Assembly: GCA_963703855.1 (NCBI GenBank)
Contig: CAVPFW010000013.1
Coordinates: 1-64,000, forward strand
Length of the DNA stretch: 64,000 nt
From: AP-15 sp963703855
GTDB lineage: Bacteria > Pseudomonadota > Alphaproteobacteria > ATCC43930 > CGMCC-115725
Direction: 5' to 3'
In this document: positions 18,526-30,387 of the stretch, piece after piece
How the letters are laid out: every line of letters begins with the position of its first letter
Numbering within the stretch: position 1 is the first letter of the stretch
The notes under the pieces: generated by a model
What the model was told of the DNA's origin: nothing
What the model saw: only the letters and a program-made list of their open reading frames with translations
Database searches by the model: none
Position numbers and translations under genes: made by a program

Positions 18526-20304
18526 TCAGACCGGCTCGTCATCGTGTCGGCCCTCGTGCAACGCCCGCTTCCGCGCAGCCAGGAAGCGCTCCCAGGCCGC
18601 CGCCGAAACGTCATCGATCAGGTGATTGCTCGCCTCGGCCAAGGCCGACCGGTAACCTCCCATCAGCATTCCGATCACATGGGCCCATTCGTCGCGCGCC
18701 CTGCGCGAGTCCGAGCGCCGGACCAGAAAGCCCGAGTTGACCGAAGGCGAGAGAAGCGCATCCACGGTCGGCGCAAACCCGTTCAGCAGAAGGTGTTGCC
18801 GGAGTGCCGGAGCGTCAAGCCCCGGCCGCAGGGCCTCGATCTCTAAAATCTCCCGGCGAAGCTTGTCAAGCTCCGCTTCGGGGAGGTCGAGCGCGGCAAA
18901 TTCCTCGGCGACCTCGCCGATCAGCGCCGGAAAACGCAGCAGGATGCAGAACAGGATCTCGCGCTGCCTGTGCGCCGGGGAACGCGGCGGCGGCGGCGGC
19001 CCCTCGCGAACCGCGGCGGTCTGCGGCGTTCGCGTGTTTTTGCGCCTGGCGTGCCACGGATTGCAGCGTTTCTTAAACAGCGTCTCGAACTCGAATCGGA
19101 CCGTCCGGTCCGATATTGTCTGCACGTGCTCCAATAGCCTCGTTTGGATCCTGGCAAGCCGCTCCGGCGTGTCTCGCGGGCTCCCGCGCACCTCGGATTC
19201 CCAGAGCATGTCCGCCAGCGGTCGAGCCGCCGCCTTGGCCTGCTCGAAGACGGCGCGTCCGCCGCGGCGGATCAGCGAATCCGGGTCTTCGCCGGGCGGC
19301 AAGGCGGCGAAGCGCAGGCTGTAGCCCGGCCGCAGCAAGGGCAGCGCTCGGTGCAGCGCGCGCAGCGCCGCACGCTGCCCGGCCGCGTCTGCGTCAAAGC
19401 ACAGGATCGGCTCCGGCCCGAGGCGCCACAGCTCATGCAGCTGAAATTCGCTGAGCGCCGTGCCGAGCGGCGCCACCGCGGACGAAAAGCCCGCGCGGTG
19501 CAGCGCGATCACGTCCATGTAGCCCTCGGTGACGATCGCGTCCCGGCCGTCCGCCGCTCCGGCGCGCGCCGCCGACCAGCCATAGAGAACGCGCCCCTTT
19601 TCAAACAGCGGGCTGTCGGGCGAGTTCAAGTATTTGGGCCGCCCCTCGGCAATTACGCGGCCGCCGAAGGCGATCACGCGCCCGGCGCGATCGCCGATCG
19701 GAAACATGACGCGGCTGCGGAAATAGTCGAAGGGCTCGCCTTCTTCGGGGCGGTGGAGCAGCCCCGCTTCGAACAGCAGCGGCTCGGGGAAATCGGCGGC
19801 GAGGGCGCGCCGCAATGCCTGGCGATCCTCCGATGCCCAGCCGAGGCGAAAGCGGCGGATCGTTTCGGCGTCGAGCCCCCGCCCGTGCAGATAGTCGCGC
19901 GCGCGACTGCCGGCCTGCCCCCACAGCCGGGCCTCGTAAAAGGCGGCGGCGGCTTCGAGGGTTTCGAGCAGGGTTTTTTGCCGCTGCGCCCGCTCGCGCT
20001 CCTCCGGTGTCGCCTGTGGGACCGGGATTCCGGCTTCGCCCGCCAATTTCTCGACCGCCTCGAGAAAATCGAGGTTGTCGGCGCGCATGACAAAACCGAT
20101 CGCATCGCCATGCGCGCCGCAGCCGAAGCAGTGAAAGAACGATTTATCCTCGACGACGTAGAAGGACGGCGTCTTTTCGTTGTGAAACGGGCAGAGCCCG
20201 GCAAATTCGCGCCCGCGCCGGGTGAGCTTGACCCGGCGGCCGACCAGCCCGGACAGCGACACCCGACTGCGCAGCTCGTCGAGAAACCCCGGCGGAAAGG
20301 CCAT
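18526..20304 (-). CDS. dnaG: DNA primase DnaG
   Basis: A 592-residue replication primase. The N-terminal CHC2 zinc finger is GLCPFHNEKTPSFYVV and HCFGCGAHGDAIGF; the RNA polymerase core has PRVMFPIGD-like VMFPIGDRAGRVIAFGGRVI; the TOPRIM metal site is VTEGYMDVIALHRAG followed by CFDADAAGQRAALRAL. The C-terminal third, which binds DnaB helicase, is less conserved. Start ATG 20304 gives MAFPPGFLDELRSRVSL, the standard beginning. It lies between yqeY and rpoD on the same strand, as in most alphaproteobacteria. Confidence 0.96.
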   Translation of the reverse strand: MAFPPGFLDELRSRVSLSGLVGRRVKLTRRGREFAGLCPFHNEKTPSFYVVEDKSFFHCFGCGAHGDAIGFVMRADNLDFLEAVEKLAGEAGIPVPQATPEERERAQRQKTLLETLEAAAAFYEARLWGQAGSRARDYLHGRGLDAETIRRFRLGWASEDRQALRRALAADFPEPLLFEAGLLHRPEEGEPFDYFRSRVMFPIGDRAGRVIAFGGRVIAEGRPKYLNSPDSPLFEKGRVLYGWSAARAGAADGRDAIVTEGYMDVIALHRAGFSSAVAPLGTALSEFQLHELWRLGPEPILCFDADAAGQRAALRALHRALPLLRPGYSLRFAALPPGEDPDSLIRRGGRAVFEQAKAAARPLADMLWESEVRGSPRDTPERLARIQTRLLEHVQTISDRTVRFEFETLFKKRCNPWHARRKNTRTPQTAAVREGPPPPPRSPAHRQREILFCILLRFPALIGEVAEEFAALDLPEAELDKLRREILEIEALRPGLDAPALRQHLLLNGFAPTVDALLSPSVNSGFLVRRSDSRRARDEWAHVIGMLMGGYRSALAEASNHLIDDVSAAAWERFLAARKRALHEGRHDDEPV

Positions 20305-20330
20305 CGGTCAGCGGACCACTCGGCGCTTTG

Positions 20331-20470
20331 CCCCTCTACCGCAATGCGGGAGAGGGAGGGGCCCGGCGCGCCGCGACGGGAGGGTGAGGGGCTGCGTCCC
20401 GATTTGATCGATGACGATGGTGGTTCCCCCCTCGCCCCGGCCCTCTCCCCCCGCAGGCGGGTGGCGAAGG
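20331..20470 (+). repeat. Interspersed palindromic repeats, copies 3 and 4 in tandem
   Basis: Copy 3 runs 20331-20391 (CCCCTCTACCGC ... GGGAGGGTGAGGGG) and a partial copy 4 runs about 20426-20470 (CCCCCCTCGCCCCGGCCCTC and CCCCCGCAGGCGGG). They fill the gap between yqeY and dnaG, so transcription into dnaG-rpoD must pass through them. Confidence 0.8.
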
Positions 20471-20506
20471 AGGATCAGGTTGAGCGAAGCCGACATCGCC
20501 CCCGCT

Positions 20507-20962
20507 CTAGCCCAGCAGCCGCTTGACGATCGCGCCGGCGCGGCTGAAATCGACGACCTCGGCGTGGCGCTCGCGCAACGCCGCCATGACCTTGCCCATG
20601 TCCCTGATGCCGGCGGCTTCGGTCTCGGCGATCGCGGCCCGCGCCGCTCCTTCGATTTCGTCCTCGTTCAGCTGGCGCGGCAGAAAGCTTTCGATGACGG
20701 CGATTTCTTCAAGCTCCTGCCGCGCCAGATCGGGGCGGTTGCCTCGCTCGAAGAGCACGATCAATTCGCGCCGCTGCTTGATCATCCCCTGCAGCATCCG
20801 CGCGATCTCGGGATCGGCGAGGCCATCGCTGTTTCCCGCCGTGCGCGCCGCGACGTCGCGGTCCTTGAGCCCGGCCAATATCAGCCGCACCGTCGAGACC
20901 GTGCGCGCATCCCTGGCCTTCATCGCCTCTTTGAGCCGGTCGGTGAAGGCCTGACGCAGCAT
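20507..20962 (-). CDS. yqeY: GatB/YqeY domain protein
   Basis: A 151-residue all-helical protein whose family shares the tail domain of the GatB amidotransferase subunit and is thought to act in tRNA-dependent processes; the exact role is unsettled. Recognisable motifs are AMKARDARTVSTVRLILAGL, LQGMIKQRRELIVLFERGNR, ELEEIAVIESFLPRQLNEDE and GKVMAALRERHAEVVDFSRA. I start at ATG 20962 (MLRQAFTDRL) rather than nine codons upstream. It heads the yqeY-dnaG-rpoD set and is divergent from carA. Confidence 0.9.
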   Translation of the reverse strand: MLRQAFTDRLKEAMKARDARTVSTVRLILAGLKDRDVAARTAGNSDGLADPEIARMLQGMIKQRRELIVLFERGNRPDLARQELEEIAVIESFLPRQLNEDEIEGAARAAIAETEAAGIRDMGKVMAALRERHAEVVDFSRAGAIVKRLLG

Positions 20963-21177
20963 CGGCGCGCTTCCGTTCTGGTGGAACAATCACCCTAACC
21001 TGTTTCGCGCCTCTCGGCAATTCCGCACCTGCGATACTAAGTCTTTGAAACGACGATAGGTTCGGGGCGTTGAGGGGTTGACCTCGGGCGTCCGAGCGGT
21101 TATTGCTCGTCAGTTCCGCCGCTCGCCCCGTCGCCGCACCGGGCGGCTTGCGGTTTGCCCAACAGGACCTTCGGCCA

Positions 21178-22335
21178 ATGCGCGACCCGTCGCTGCAACC
21201 GCCCGACTGCAACGCCGCGCTCGTCCTTGCTGACGGCACGGTGTTTTGGGGCAGCGGCTTCGGCGCAGCCGGCGCGGCAGTCGGCGAGGTCTGCTTCAAC
21301 ACCGCGATGACCGGCTACCAGGAAATCCTGACCGACCCGTCCTACGCCGCGCAGATCATCACCTTCACCTTCCCGCATATCGGCAATGTCGGGACCAATG
21401 CCCAAGACATCGAAGCCACGACCCCGGCCGCGCGCGGCCTCATCGTCCGCAGCAGGGTGACCGGGCCGGCCAGCTGGCGCGCTACCGGGCCGCTCGACGC
21501 CTGGCTCGAAACCCATGGGCTCGTCGGGATTTCGGGCGTCGACACGAGGCGGCTGACCCGGCAGATCCGCGACCGCGGGCCGCCCAACGGGGTCGTCGCC
21601 TACGATCCGCAGCGGCCGCTCGACATCGCCGCGCTGCATCAGCGCGCGGTGGCCTGGCCCGGCCTCGAAGGGATGGATCTGGCCAAGGAGGTTACCTGCC
21701 GCCAGACCTACGAGTGGGACGAGACGAGTTGGGAGCGGGAGGGGGGCTATGGCCGGCAGCATCACCCGCGCCACCATGTCGTCGCGGTCGATTACGGGGC
21801 CAAGCGCAACATCCTGAGGATGCTCGCCCGGCACGGCTGCCGGGTGACGGTGGTCCCCGCCACCGCCTCCGCCGAGGATATCCTGCGCCATCGGCCCGAC
21901 GGCGTCTTTCTGTCGAACGGGCCGGGCGATCCGGCGGCGACCGCCGCCTATGCGGTGCCGGTGCTGCGCGATCTCCTGGCGGTCGGCAAGCCGATCTTCG
22001 GGATCTGCCTCGGCCACCAGCTGATGGCGCTGGCGCTCGGCGGCCGGACCATCAAGATGGCCCGAGGCCATCGCGGGGCCAATCATCCGGTCAAGGACCT
22101 GCTGACCGGAAAAGTCGAGATCACCAGCCAGAACCATGGCTTCGTTGTCGACCCCGAGAGCCTGCCGCCGGGGGTCGAGCCGACCCATGTCTCGCTCTTC
22201 GATCGCACCAATGAAGGGCTGCGCATGATCGGCAAGCCGGTGTTCACGGTCCAGCACCATCCCGAGGCGAGCCCCGGCCCACAGGACAGCCATCACCTGT
22301 TCGAGCGCTTTGTCCAGCTTATGGCGCAAACGTGA
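21178..22335 (+). CDS. carA: Carbamoyl-phosphate synthase small subunit
   Basis: The 385-residue glutaminase subunit that feeds ammonia to CarB for pyrimidine and arginine synthesis. The N-terminal domain has LADGTVFWGSGFGA and FNTAMTGYQEILTDPSYAAQ; the class I amidotransferase domain has VFLSNGPGDPAA, the nucleophile in GKPIFGICLGHQLMALALGG, and the His-Glu pair in FTVQHHPEASPGPQDSHHLF. ATG 21178 (MRDPSLQPP) is the natural start; an upstream TTG would add 25 unconserved residues. Unusually, a dehydroquinase-like gene separates it from carB. Confidence 0.96.
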   Translation: MRDPSLQPPDCNAALVLADGTVFWGSGFGAAGAAVGEVCFNTAMTGYQEILTDPSYAAQIITFTFPHIGNVGTNAQDIEATTPAARGLIVRSRVTGPASWRATGPLDAWLETHGLVGISGVDTRRLTRQIRDRGPPNGVVAYDPQRPLDIAALHQRAVAWPGLEGMDLAKEVTCRQTYEWDETSWEREGGYGRQHHPRHHVVAVDYGAKRNILRMLARHGCRVTVVPATASAEDILRHRPDGVFLSNGPGDPAATAAYAVPVLRDLLAVGKPIFGICLGHQLMALALGGRTIKMARGHRGANHPVKDLLTGKVEITSQNHGFVVDPESLPPGVEPTHVSLFDRTNEGLRMIGKPVFTVQHHPEASPGPQDSHHLFERFVQLMAQT

Positions 22336-22381
22336 TATGCTCACACTCGCGCTACACACGCAGAAAATCGGGAACAGAAAG

Positions 22382-22831
22382 ATGCACAAGGTTCTCTTGA
22401 TCCAAGGAGCCAACATGGTATGGCTCGGCAAGCGAGAACCCGAGTTCTATGGCACGACAACGGCCGCCGACCTCGATGCGATTGTGCTCAAGGAAGCAAA
22501 GGATCGCGATCTCGACATCGAGATCCGCTACACCAATGTCGAAGGTGAAGCGATCAATTGGATCTACGAAGCGGCTTCCGGTGGCGCCAACGCGTTGCTC
22601 ATGAATCCCGCCGGGTTCAGTACGGCAGGTTTCGCATTGCGCGATTGTCTGAAGGCAGTGCGCGGCCTTCCATATGTGGAGATTCATATTACGAATGTGG
22701 AGAAACGCGGCATTCATCCGGTAACTTCGGGCGAAGCCAACGGGGTGATCGCCGGTTTCGGCATCAATTCTTACGTGCTGGCTCTCGACGCGATCAAGCG
22801 GATACTGTCGAAAAAAGAATTCGTAAAATGA
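22382..22831 (+). CDS. Type II 3-dehydroquinate dehydratase-fold protein
   Basis: A 149-residue AroQ-like flavodoxin-fold protein lying between carA and carB. It keeps the lid motif WLGKREPEFYG, with the catalytic Arg and Tyr, and VEIHITN with the second catalytic His. The motif usually written NPGAYTHTS is NPAGFSTAG here, so its His is gone, and the following REEFR region is replaced by KRGIHP. True AroQ converts 3-dehydroquinate to dehydroshikimate; the missing residues make another substrate likely. A second, more altered paralogue is at 49131. A start at ATG 22382 follows GGGAACAGAAAG. Confidence 0.75.
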   Translation: MHKVLLIQGANMVWLGKREPEFYGTTTAADLDAIVLKEAKDRDLDIEIRYTNVEGEAINWIYEAASGGANALLMNPAGFSTAGFALRDCLKAVRGLPYVEIHITNVEKRGIHPVTSGEANGVIAGFGINSYVLALDAIKRILSKKEFVK

Positions 22832-22900
22832 AGCTCAGCGATAGACCCTATCCGGCGGCGCGGAATAATTCGTGATCGGCCGGCCCTCTCCTCATGTTGC

Positions 22901-23024
22901 CATCCCGGCGAAGGCCGGGACCCATTTCCCCGTGTCCCGGTCGTCGCCGGCCTCGCATCGGCACTTCTGCGCGCCGGAAGTGCGGAATCTGGCACTACGA
23001 TGGGTCCCGGCCTGCGCCGGGATG
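22901..23024. repeat. Long inverted repeat upstream of carB (CATCCCGGCGAAGGCCGGGACCCAT family)
   Basis: A left arm at 22901-22925 (CATCCCGGCGAAGGCCGGG...) is answered by a right arm at 23000-23024 (ATGGGTCCCGGCCTGCGCCGGGATG). The 74 bases between include a second, smaller pairing. This motif is common in alphaproteobacterial intergenic DNA. It fills most of the space between the dehydroquinase-like gene and carB. Confidence 0.8.
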
Positions 23025-23076
23025 GACGTAAGAGGATCAGCCCCGACTTTCGCCAGGACGGCACTAAGTCAATACC

Positions 23077-26430
<3,354 letters not shown>

Positions 26431-26488
26431 TTGCCTCGCGGCGGCGCTCCCCGCCATCTTCGAACCACAGGATGCGAGACCGTCCTCG

Positions 26489-26962
26489 ATGAACAAGATT
26501 CCGATGACGGCCGATGGCTACAATCGGCTCCGGGAGGAGCTGAAGCAGCTGAAGTCCGTCGACCGGCCTGCCATCATCCGCGCCATCGCCGAGGCTCGCG
26601 AGCACGGAGACCTTGCCGAGAACGCCGAGTACCACGCGGCCCGCGACCGCCAGAGCTTTATCGAGGGCCGGGTCATGGAGCTCGAGGACAAGGTTGCTCG
26701 GGCCGAGGTCATCGACCTCTCCAAGCTGTCCGGCTCGATGATCAAATTCGGCGCCCGGGTCACGCTCGCCGACGAGGAGAGCGACGAGGAGCAGACCTTT
26801 CAAATCGTCGGCGAGGACGAGGCCGATGTCAGCCGCGGCCGCCTGTCGGTGACCTCGCCCCTGGCGCGCGCGCTGATCGGCAAGGGCAAGGGCGACAGCG
26901 TCGAGGTCGCAACCCCGCGCGGCGCCAAATCCTACGCGGTCGTCACCGTCGATTTCGGCTGA
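26489..26962 (+). CDS. greA: Transcription elongation factor GreA
   Basis: A 157-residue factor that rescues backtracked RNA polymerase by stimulating transcript cleavage. The N-terminal coiled coil is YNRLREELKQLKSVDRPAII, and its acidic tip lies in EAREHGDLAENAEYHAARDR (catalytic Asp and Glu). The C-terminal FKBP-like domain has GARVTLADEESDEEQTFQIV, SPLARALIGKGKGDSVEVAT. ATG 26489 starts MNKIPMTADGY, the conserved beginning. It follows carB by 58 bases in the same direction. Confidence 0.95.
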   Translation: MNKIPMTADGYNRLREELKQLKSVDRPAIIRAIAEAREHGDLAENAEYHAARDRQSFIEGRVMELEDKVARAEVIDLSKLSGSMIKFGARVTLADEESDEEQTFQIVGEDEADVSRGRLSVTSPLARALIGKGKGDSVEVATPRGAKSYAVVTVDFG

Positions 26963-27178
26963 CCCCGCCGTACCGGGCAGGATAGCCGCAAATTCCAGAA
27001 AATCGTCGATCTGGAAGGATTGTTGCCGGCAAGCGGTGCAAGCCTGAGACGCTTGCTGCAGCTGCGATTTCGGCCATGGGAACGCCGGCCGGAGCCTGCC
27101 CTCGGGCCGGCTGAAGGCCGGACCCGTGGGCCGGTGTGACGGAACATCGGGTGGGATCTGTCAGAGGTGATCGGCTAG

Positions 27179-27691
27179 CTAGCCGTCGCCGCTCTCGTCG
27201 CCGTCGCCAAGCGCGGGTTGATCGGCGATCGGGATTCCCGGCTCGTCCTTTGATACGCGCAAGGTCAGCGCCGATTTAACATGGCTGACATTGGGCGCCG
27301 AGGTCAGCTTGGCGCTGAGAAACCGCTGATAGCTGTCCCAATCGGCGGCGACGATCTTTAACAGGAAATCGGTTTCTCCGGTCAGCATGTGCGCCTCGCG
27401 CACCTCGGGCCAGGTGGCGACGAGCTGCTCGAACGCCCTCAGATCGGCCTCCGCCTGGCTCGCCAGCCCGACCTGGGCAAAGACCGTGACTTCGTAGCCG
27501 AGCGCCTGCGGCGTCAGATCGGCGTGATAGCCGCGAATGATGCCGGCCTTTTCGAGCGCGCGCACCCGGCGCAAGCAGGGCGGGGCCGAAATGCCGGCGC
27601 GGCGCGCGAGCTCGACATTGGTGATGCGTCCCTCCGCCTGCAGGTTCCGCAGGATCCGGCGGTCGATACGGTCGAGCTTGATCCGCCGCAT
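27179..27691 (-). CDS. Lrp/AsnC-family transcriptional regulator
   Basis: A 170-residue feast/famine regulator. DNA-binding half: MRRIKLDRIDRRILRNLQAE, GRITNVELARRAGISAPPCL, RRVRALEKAGII. The RAM effector domain follows: VTVFAQVGLASQAEADLRAF and VREAHMLTGETDFLLKIVAA. ATG 27691 is set by AGGAGGG nearby upstream. The usual ligand is an amino acid. It is divergent from the ELM1-PAP2 genes, so it might control those or itself. Confidence 0.9.
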   Translation of the reverse strand: MRRIKLDRIDRRILRNLQAEGRITNVELARRAGISAPPCLRRVRALEKAGIIRGYHADLTPQALGYEVTVFAQVGLASQAEADLRAFEQLVATWPEVREAHMLTGETDFLLKIVAADWDSYQRFLSAKLTSAPNVSHVKSALTLRVSKDEPGIPIADQPALGDGDESGDG

Positions 27692-27816
27692 CCCATCCCT
27701 CCTGTTCGGTATCGGATCATAGAAAACAGCGAGCGGCGGCGCAATTTTGTTGCGGCGGCCCGCCGCATGGCCCGCGCCGCCTTGCCGAGGCCGAGCCATT
27801 TCCGTAAACCCGGCCG

Positions 27817-28795
27817 ATGGCATTCGATCCGTTCGGCTGGGTATTGCACGACGGCAAGGCGGGGATGGCGAGCCAGGCGATCGGGCTCGCCGAGGCGACC
27901 GGCTTTGCCTTTGTCGAAAAGCGGCTCGCGATCCGCTTTCCGTGGAGCCGGCTGCCGCCGCCGCTGTGGCCGACGCCCCTCGCCGCGCCGGGAAGCCGAG
28001 GCGACCGCCTCGATCCGCCCTGGCCGGACCTGGTCATCGCCTGCGGGCGCAACGCGGCGATGCCGGCGCTGGCGATCCGGCGCGCGAGCGGCGGGCGCAC
28101 CGTCGCCGCGCAGATCCAGGACCCGGGGGTCGGCCATGGCGATTTCGACCTGCTGGTCGTCCCCGAGCACGACCGGCTGCGCGGACCGAGGGTGATCGTC
28201 ACCAAGGGTGCGGTCCATCGCGTGACGGCGGCGAGGCTCGCCGCCGAGCGATGCCGTTTTCCGGGACTGTCGGCGATGCCGCGGCCGATCCTTGCGGTGC
28301 TGATCGGCGGCAGCAACAAGGCCTATCGCCTCACTCTCCGGCGGGTTGGTGAAATCGCCGAGGCGGTGGCCGCGATTCTTGGGGGAATGCGGCGGCTCGG
28401 CGCTGGTGACGCCGTCGCGGCGAACCGGGGCGAGTGGGCTGGCGTTGCTGCAACGGCGCCTTGCGGGTCTGTCCGCGGCAATCTGGGACGGCAGCGGAGA
28501 CAACCCCTATTTCTCCTATCTCGCGCTTGCCGACGCCTTTTTGGTGACGGCCAATTCGGTATCGATGATCAGCGAGGCGGCGGCGACCGGCAAACCCGTC
28601 CATATCCTCGACCTCGACGGCGGCAACGCCAAATTCGCCCGGTTTCACCAAATCATGCAGCAAGCCGGCATCACCCGCCCGTTCGCCGGCCGAAACGAAA
28701 CCTGGTCTTATCCGGTCCCGCAGGACACCGAGCGCGCCGGCGCCGCGTTGCGCGCATTGGTTCTGAGCCGGCTCGACCGGAAGCAGCGGGCATGA
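27817..28795 (+). pseudogene. ELM1-family (mitochondrial fission ELM1-like) protein, one frameshift
   Basis: Bacterial homologue of the plant mitochondrial fission factor ELM1, a GT-B-like fold of unknown enzymatic role. The start gives WVLHDGKAGMASQAIGLAEA, followed by WPDLVIACGRNAAMPALAIR, VAAQIQDPGVGHGDFDLLVV, PRPILAVLIGGSNKAYRL and, in the next frame, GGSALVTPSRRTGASGLALL, NPYFSYLALADAFLVTANSV and KPVHILDLDGG. One extra G in the G5 run at 28381-28385 explains the break. The TGA overlaps the next start as ATGA, so it is translationally tied to the PAP2 protein. Confidence 0.8.
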
Positions 28796-30387
28796 GGGGA
28801 ACGGCGATATACGCGGCAGCCGCCGCGGCGGCGCTGGCGCTGTTCCTGCTGCTGCCGCAGGTCGATCTGCTGGCGAGCGGCTTGTTCTACGTTCCGGGCC
28901 GCGGCTTTATGCTGACCGATTGGCCGCCGATCGCATTCCTTCATCGCGCGGTTCCGTGGATCGCCTGGGGCATCGTTGTGGTCGTGGCCGGGGCGGCGGC
29001 CTGGCTGTTTCTGATCGGCCGGCCGTTGTGGCGGTTCGACCGCAGGGCATTGTTGTTTGTCGCGTTTTCGACCGCGTTGGGACCGGGGCTGCTCGCCAAT
29101 ACCGTATTGAAGGACCACTGGGGCCGGGCCCGACCGGTGCAGATCGAGGCCTTCGGCGGCTCCCGCCATTTCACGCCGGCGCCGCTGCCGGCGGCCGAAT
29201 GCGCGCGCAACTGCTCCTTTGTCTCCGGTCATGCGGCACTCGGCTTCTCGCTGGTCGCCTTCGCCTTTCTGCTGCCGCCGGGCCGGCCGCGGCGGCGGGG
29301 CATCGTGGCTGCCCTCGGCTTCGGCGCACTGGTGGGTTTCGCCCGCATCGCCCAAGGCGGCCACTTTTTGTCGGACGTGGTCTATGCCGGCCTGCTCGTT
29401 TTCGGCACGGCCGCGGCGCTCCACTGGTGGATCGTCGATCAGGACGGCCTTGCGTCGCCGCCGGCGCGGCGGCTTTACCGCGAAATCGAACATGGAAGCT
29501 CGGTTGCGGGCATATTTGCGCGCCGCAGCTGGATGTTGCCGTCCGTGCAGGTCGGCACGGCGGTGGCCGCCTCCACGATCCTCATCGTGATTTCGATCGA
29601 GCTCGTCGACCGGCCGCTCGCGCTCTACTTGCACGCGAAAGGCCCCGACCTGCACGCGCTGTTCGATCTGACCGGGCGGCTCGGCGAGGCCTGGGGCTGG
29701 CTCATTCTGTTCGGTCTCGCCTTTGCCGGGCTGCATTGGGGCGGCGAGCTGCCGCGGCTGCGTCGGCTCGGCCCCGGCATGCAGGCGGCATCGGCGGTCC
29801 CGGCCTTTCTGTTCGCCTCGATCGCGGCCGCGGGTCTCGCCGTCGACGTGCTGAAGATCGGCTGTGGCCGATTGCGGCCGAAGCTGCTGTTCAGCGCCGA
29901 CCTCTATGGCTTTGCCTGGCTCGGCTGGCGCCCGGACCACTGGTCGTTTCCGTCGGGCCACAGCGCCACGATCGTTGCCCTGATGACTGCGTTGTGGTGG
30001 GTGTGGCCGCGGCATCTGCTGTTCTACATCCTGGCGGCGGCGATCGTGGCCGGCAGCCGGATCGTGGCCGGCGCGCATTACCCGAGCGACGTGATCGCTG
30101 GGGCGCTGATCGCGGTGCTGTCGACGCGGTATGTCGCGGCGGTTTTCGCCGGCTGGGGCATCGATCCGGCCGCTGCCGGTCACGGCTGGATCGTTGCCGC
30201 CGAGATGCCGCCCTGGCCGTGCCGGCGGCTGGGCGCAATCCGGGCGCGGCGCAGACCGGCGAGCCGCCGGCGAGGAGGCCGGCCGCTTGCGTCGGCAGCG
30301 AGGGGTGTAGTATCGGCTCGACATGGCGCTCTCGATCGATACCTTCGACAATCTCTGCCGGGGGGAACACCCTCTACAAGGCGCTGA
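28792..30387 (+). CDS. Membrane protein with two fused PAP2 phosphatase domains
   Basis: About 531 residues, polytopic, with two complete type 2 phosphatidic acid phosphatase motif sets. Domain 1 (to about residue 230): KDHWGRARPVQ, CSFVSGHAALGFSL, GGHFLSDVVYAG. Domain 2 (about 260-460): KIGCGRLRPKL, WSFPSGHSATIVAL, GAHYPSDVIAGA. Each set has the Lys/Arg, Ser-Gly-His and Arg/His-Asp residues of a working site. LpxE-like lipid A or undecaprenyl-pyrophosphate phosphatase activity is plausible. The last 70 residues, rich in Arg, overlap the next gene and may reflect a late frameshift; a TAG at 30308 in the next frame is the likely real end. Confidence 0.85.
   Translation: MRGTAIYAAAAAAALALFLLLPQVDLLASGLFYVPGRGFMLTDWPPIAFLHRAVPWIAWGIVVVVAGAAAWLFLIGRPLWRFDRRALLFVAFSTALGPGLLANTVLKDHWGRARPVQIEAFGGSRHFTPAPLPAAECARNCSFVSGHAALGFSLVAFAFLLPPGRPRRRGIVAALGFGALVGFARIAQGGHFLSDVVYAGLLVFGTAAALHWWIVDQDGLASPPARRLYREIEHGSSVAGIFARRSWMLPSVQVGTAVAASTILIVISIELVDRPLALYLHAKGPDLHALFDLTGRLGEAWGWLILFGLAFAGLHWGGELPRLRRLGPGMQAASAVPAFLFASIAAAGLAVDVLKIGCGRLRPKLLFSADLYGFAWLGWRPDHWSFPSGHSATIVALMTALWWVWPRHLLFYILAAAIVAGSRIVAGAHYPSDVIAGALIAVLSTRYVAAVFAGWGIDPAAAGHGWIVAAEMPPWPCRRLGAIRARRRPASRRRGGRPLASAARGVVSARHGALDRYLRQSLPGGTPSTRR

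Noticed and set aside
28792..30387. Calling ELM1 and the PAP2 protein a single fused gene of 856 codons
   Set aside because: The continuous frame arises because the ELM1 reading frame has shifted at 28381; the true ELM1 end and the PAP2 start meet at an ATGA overlap.
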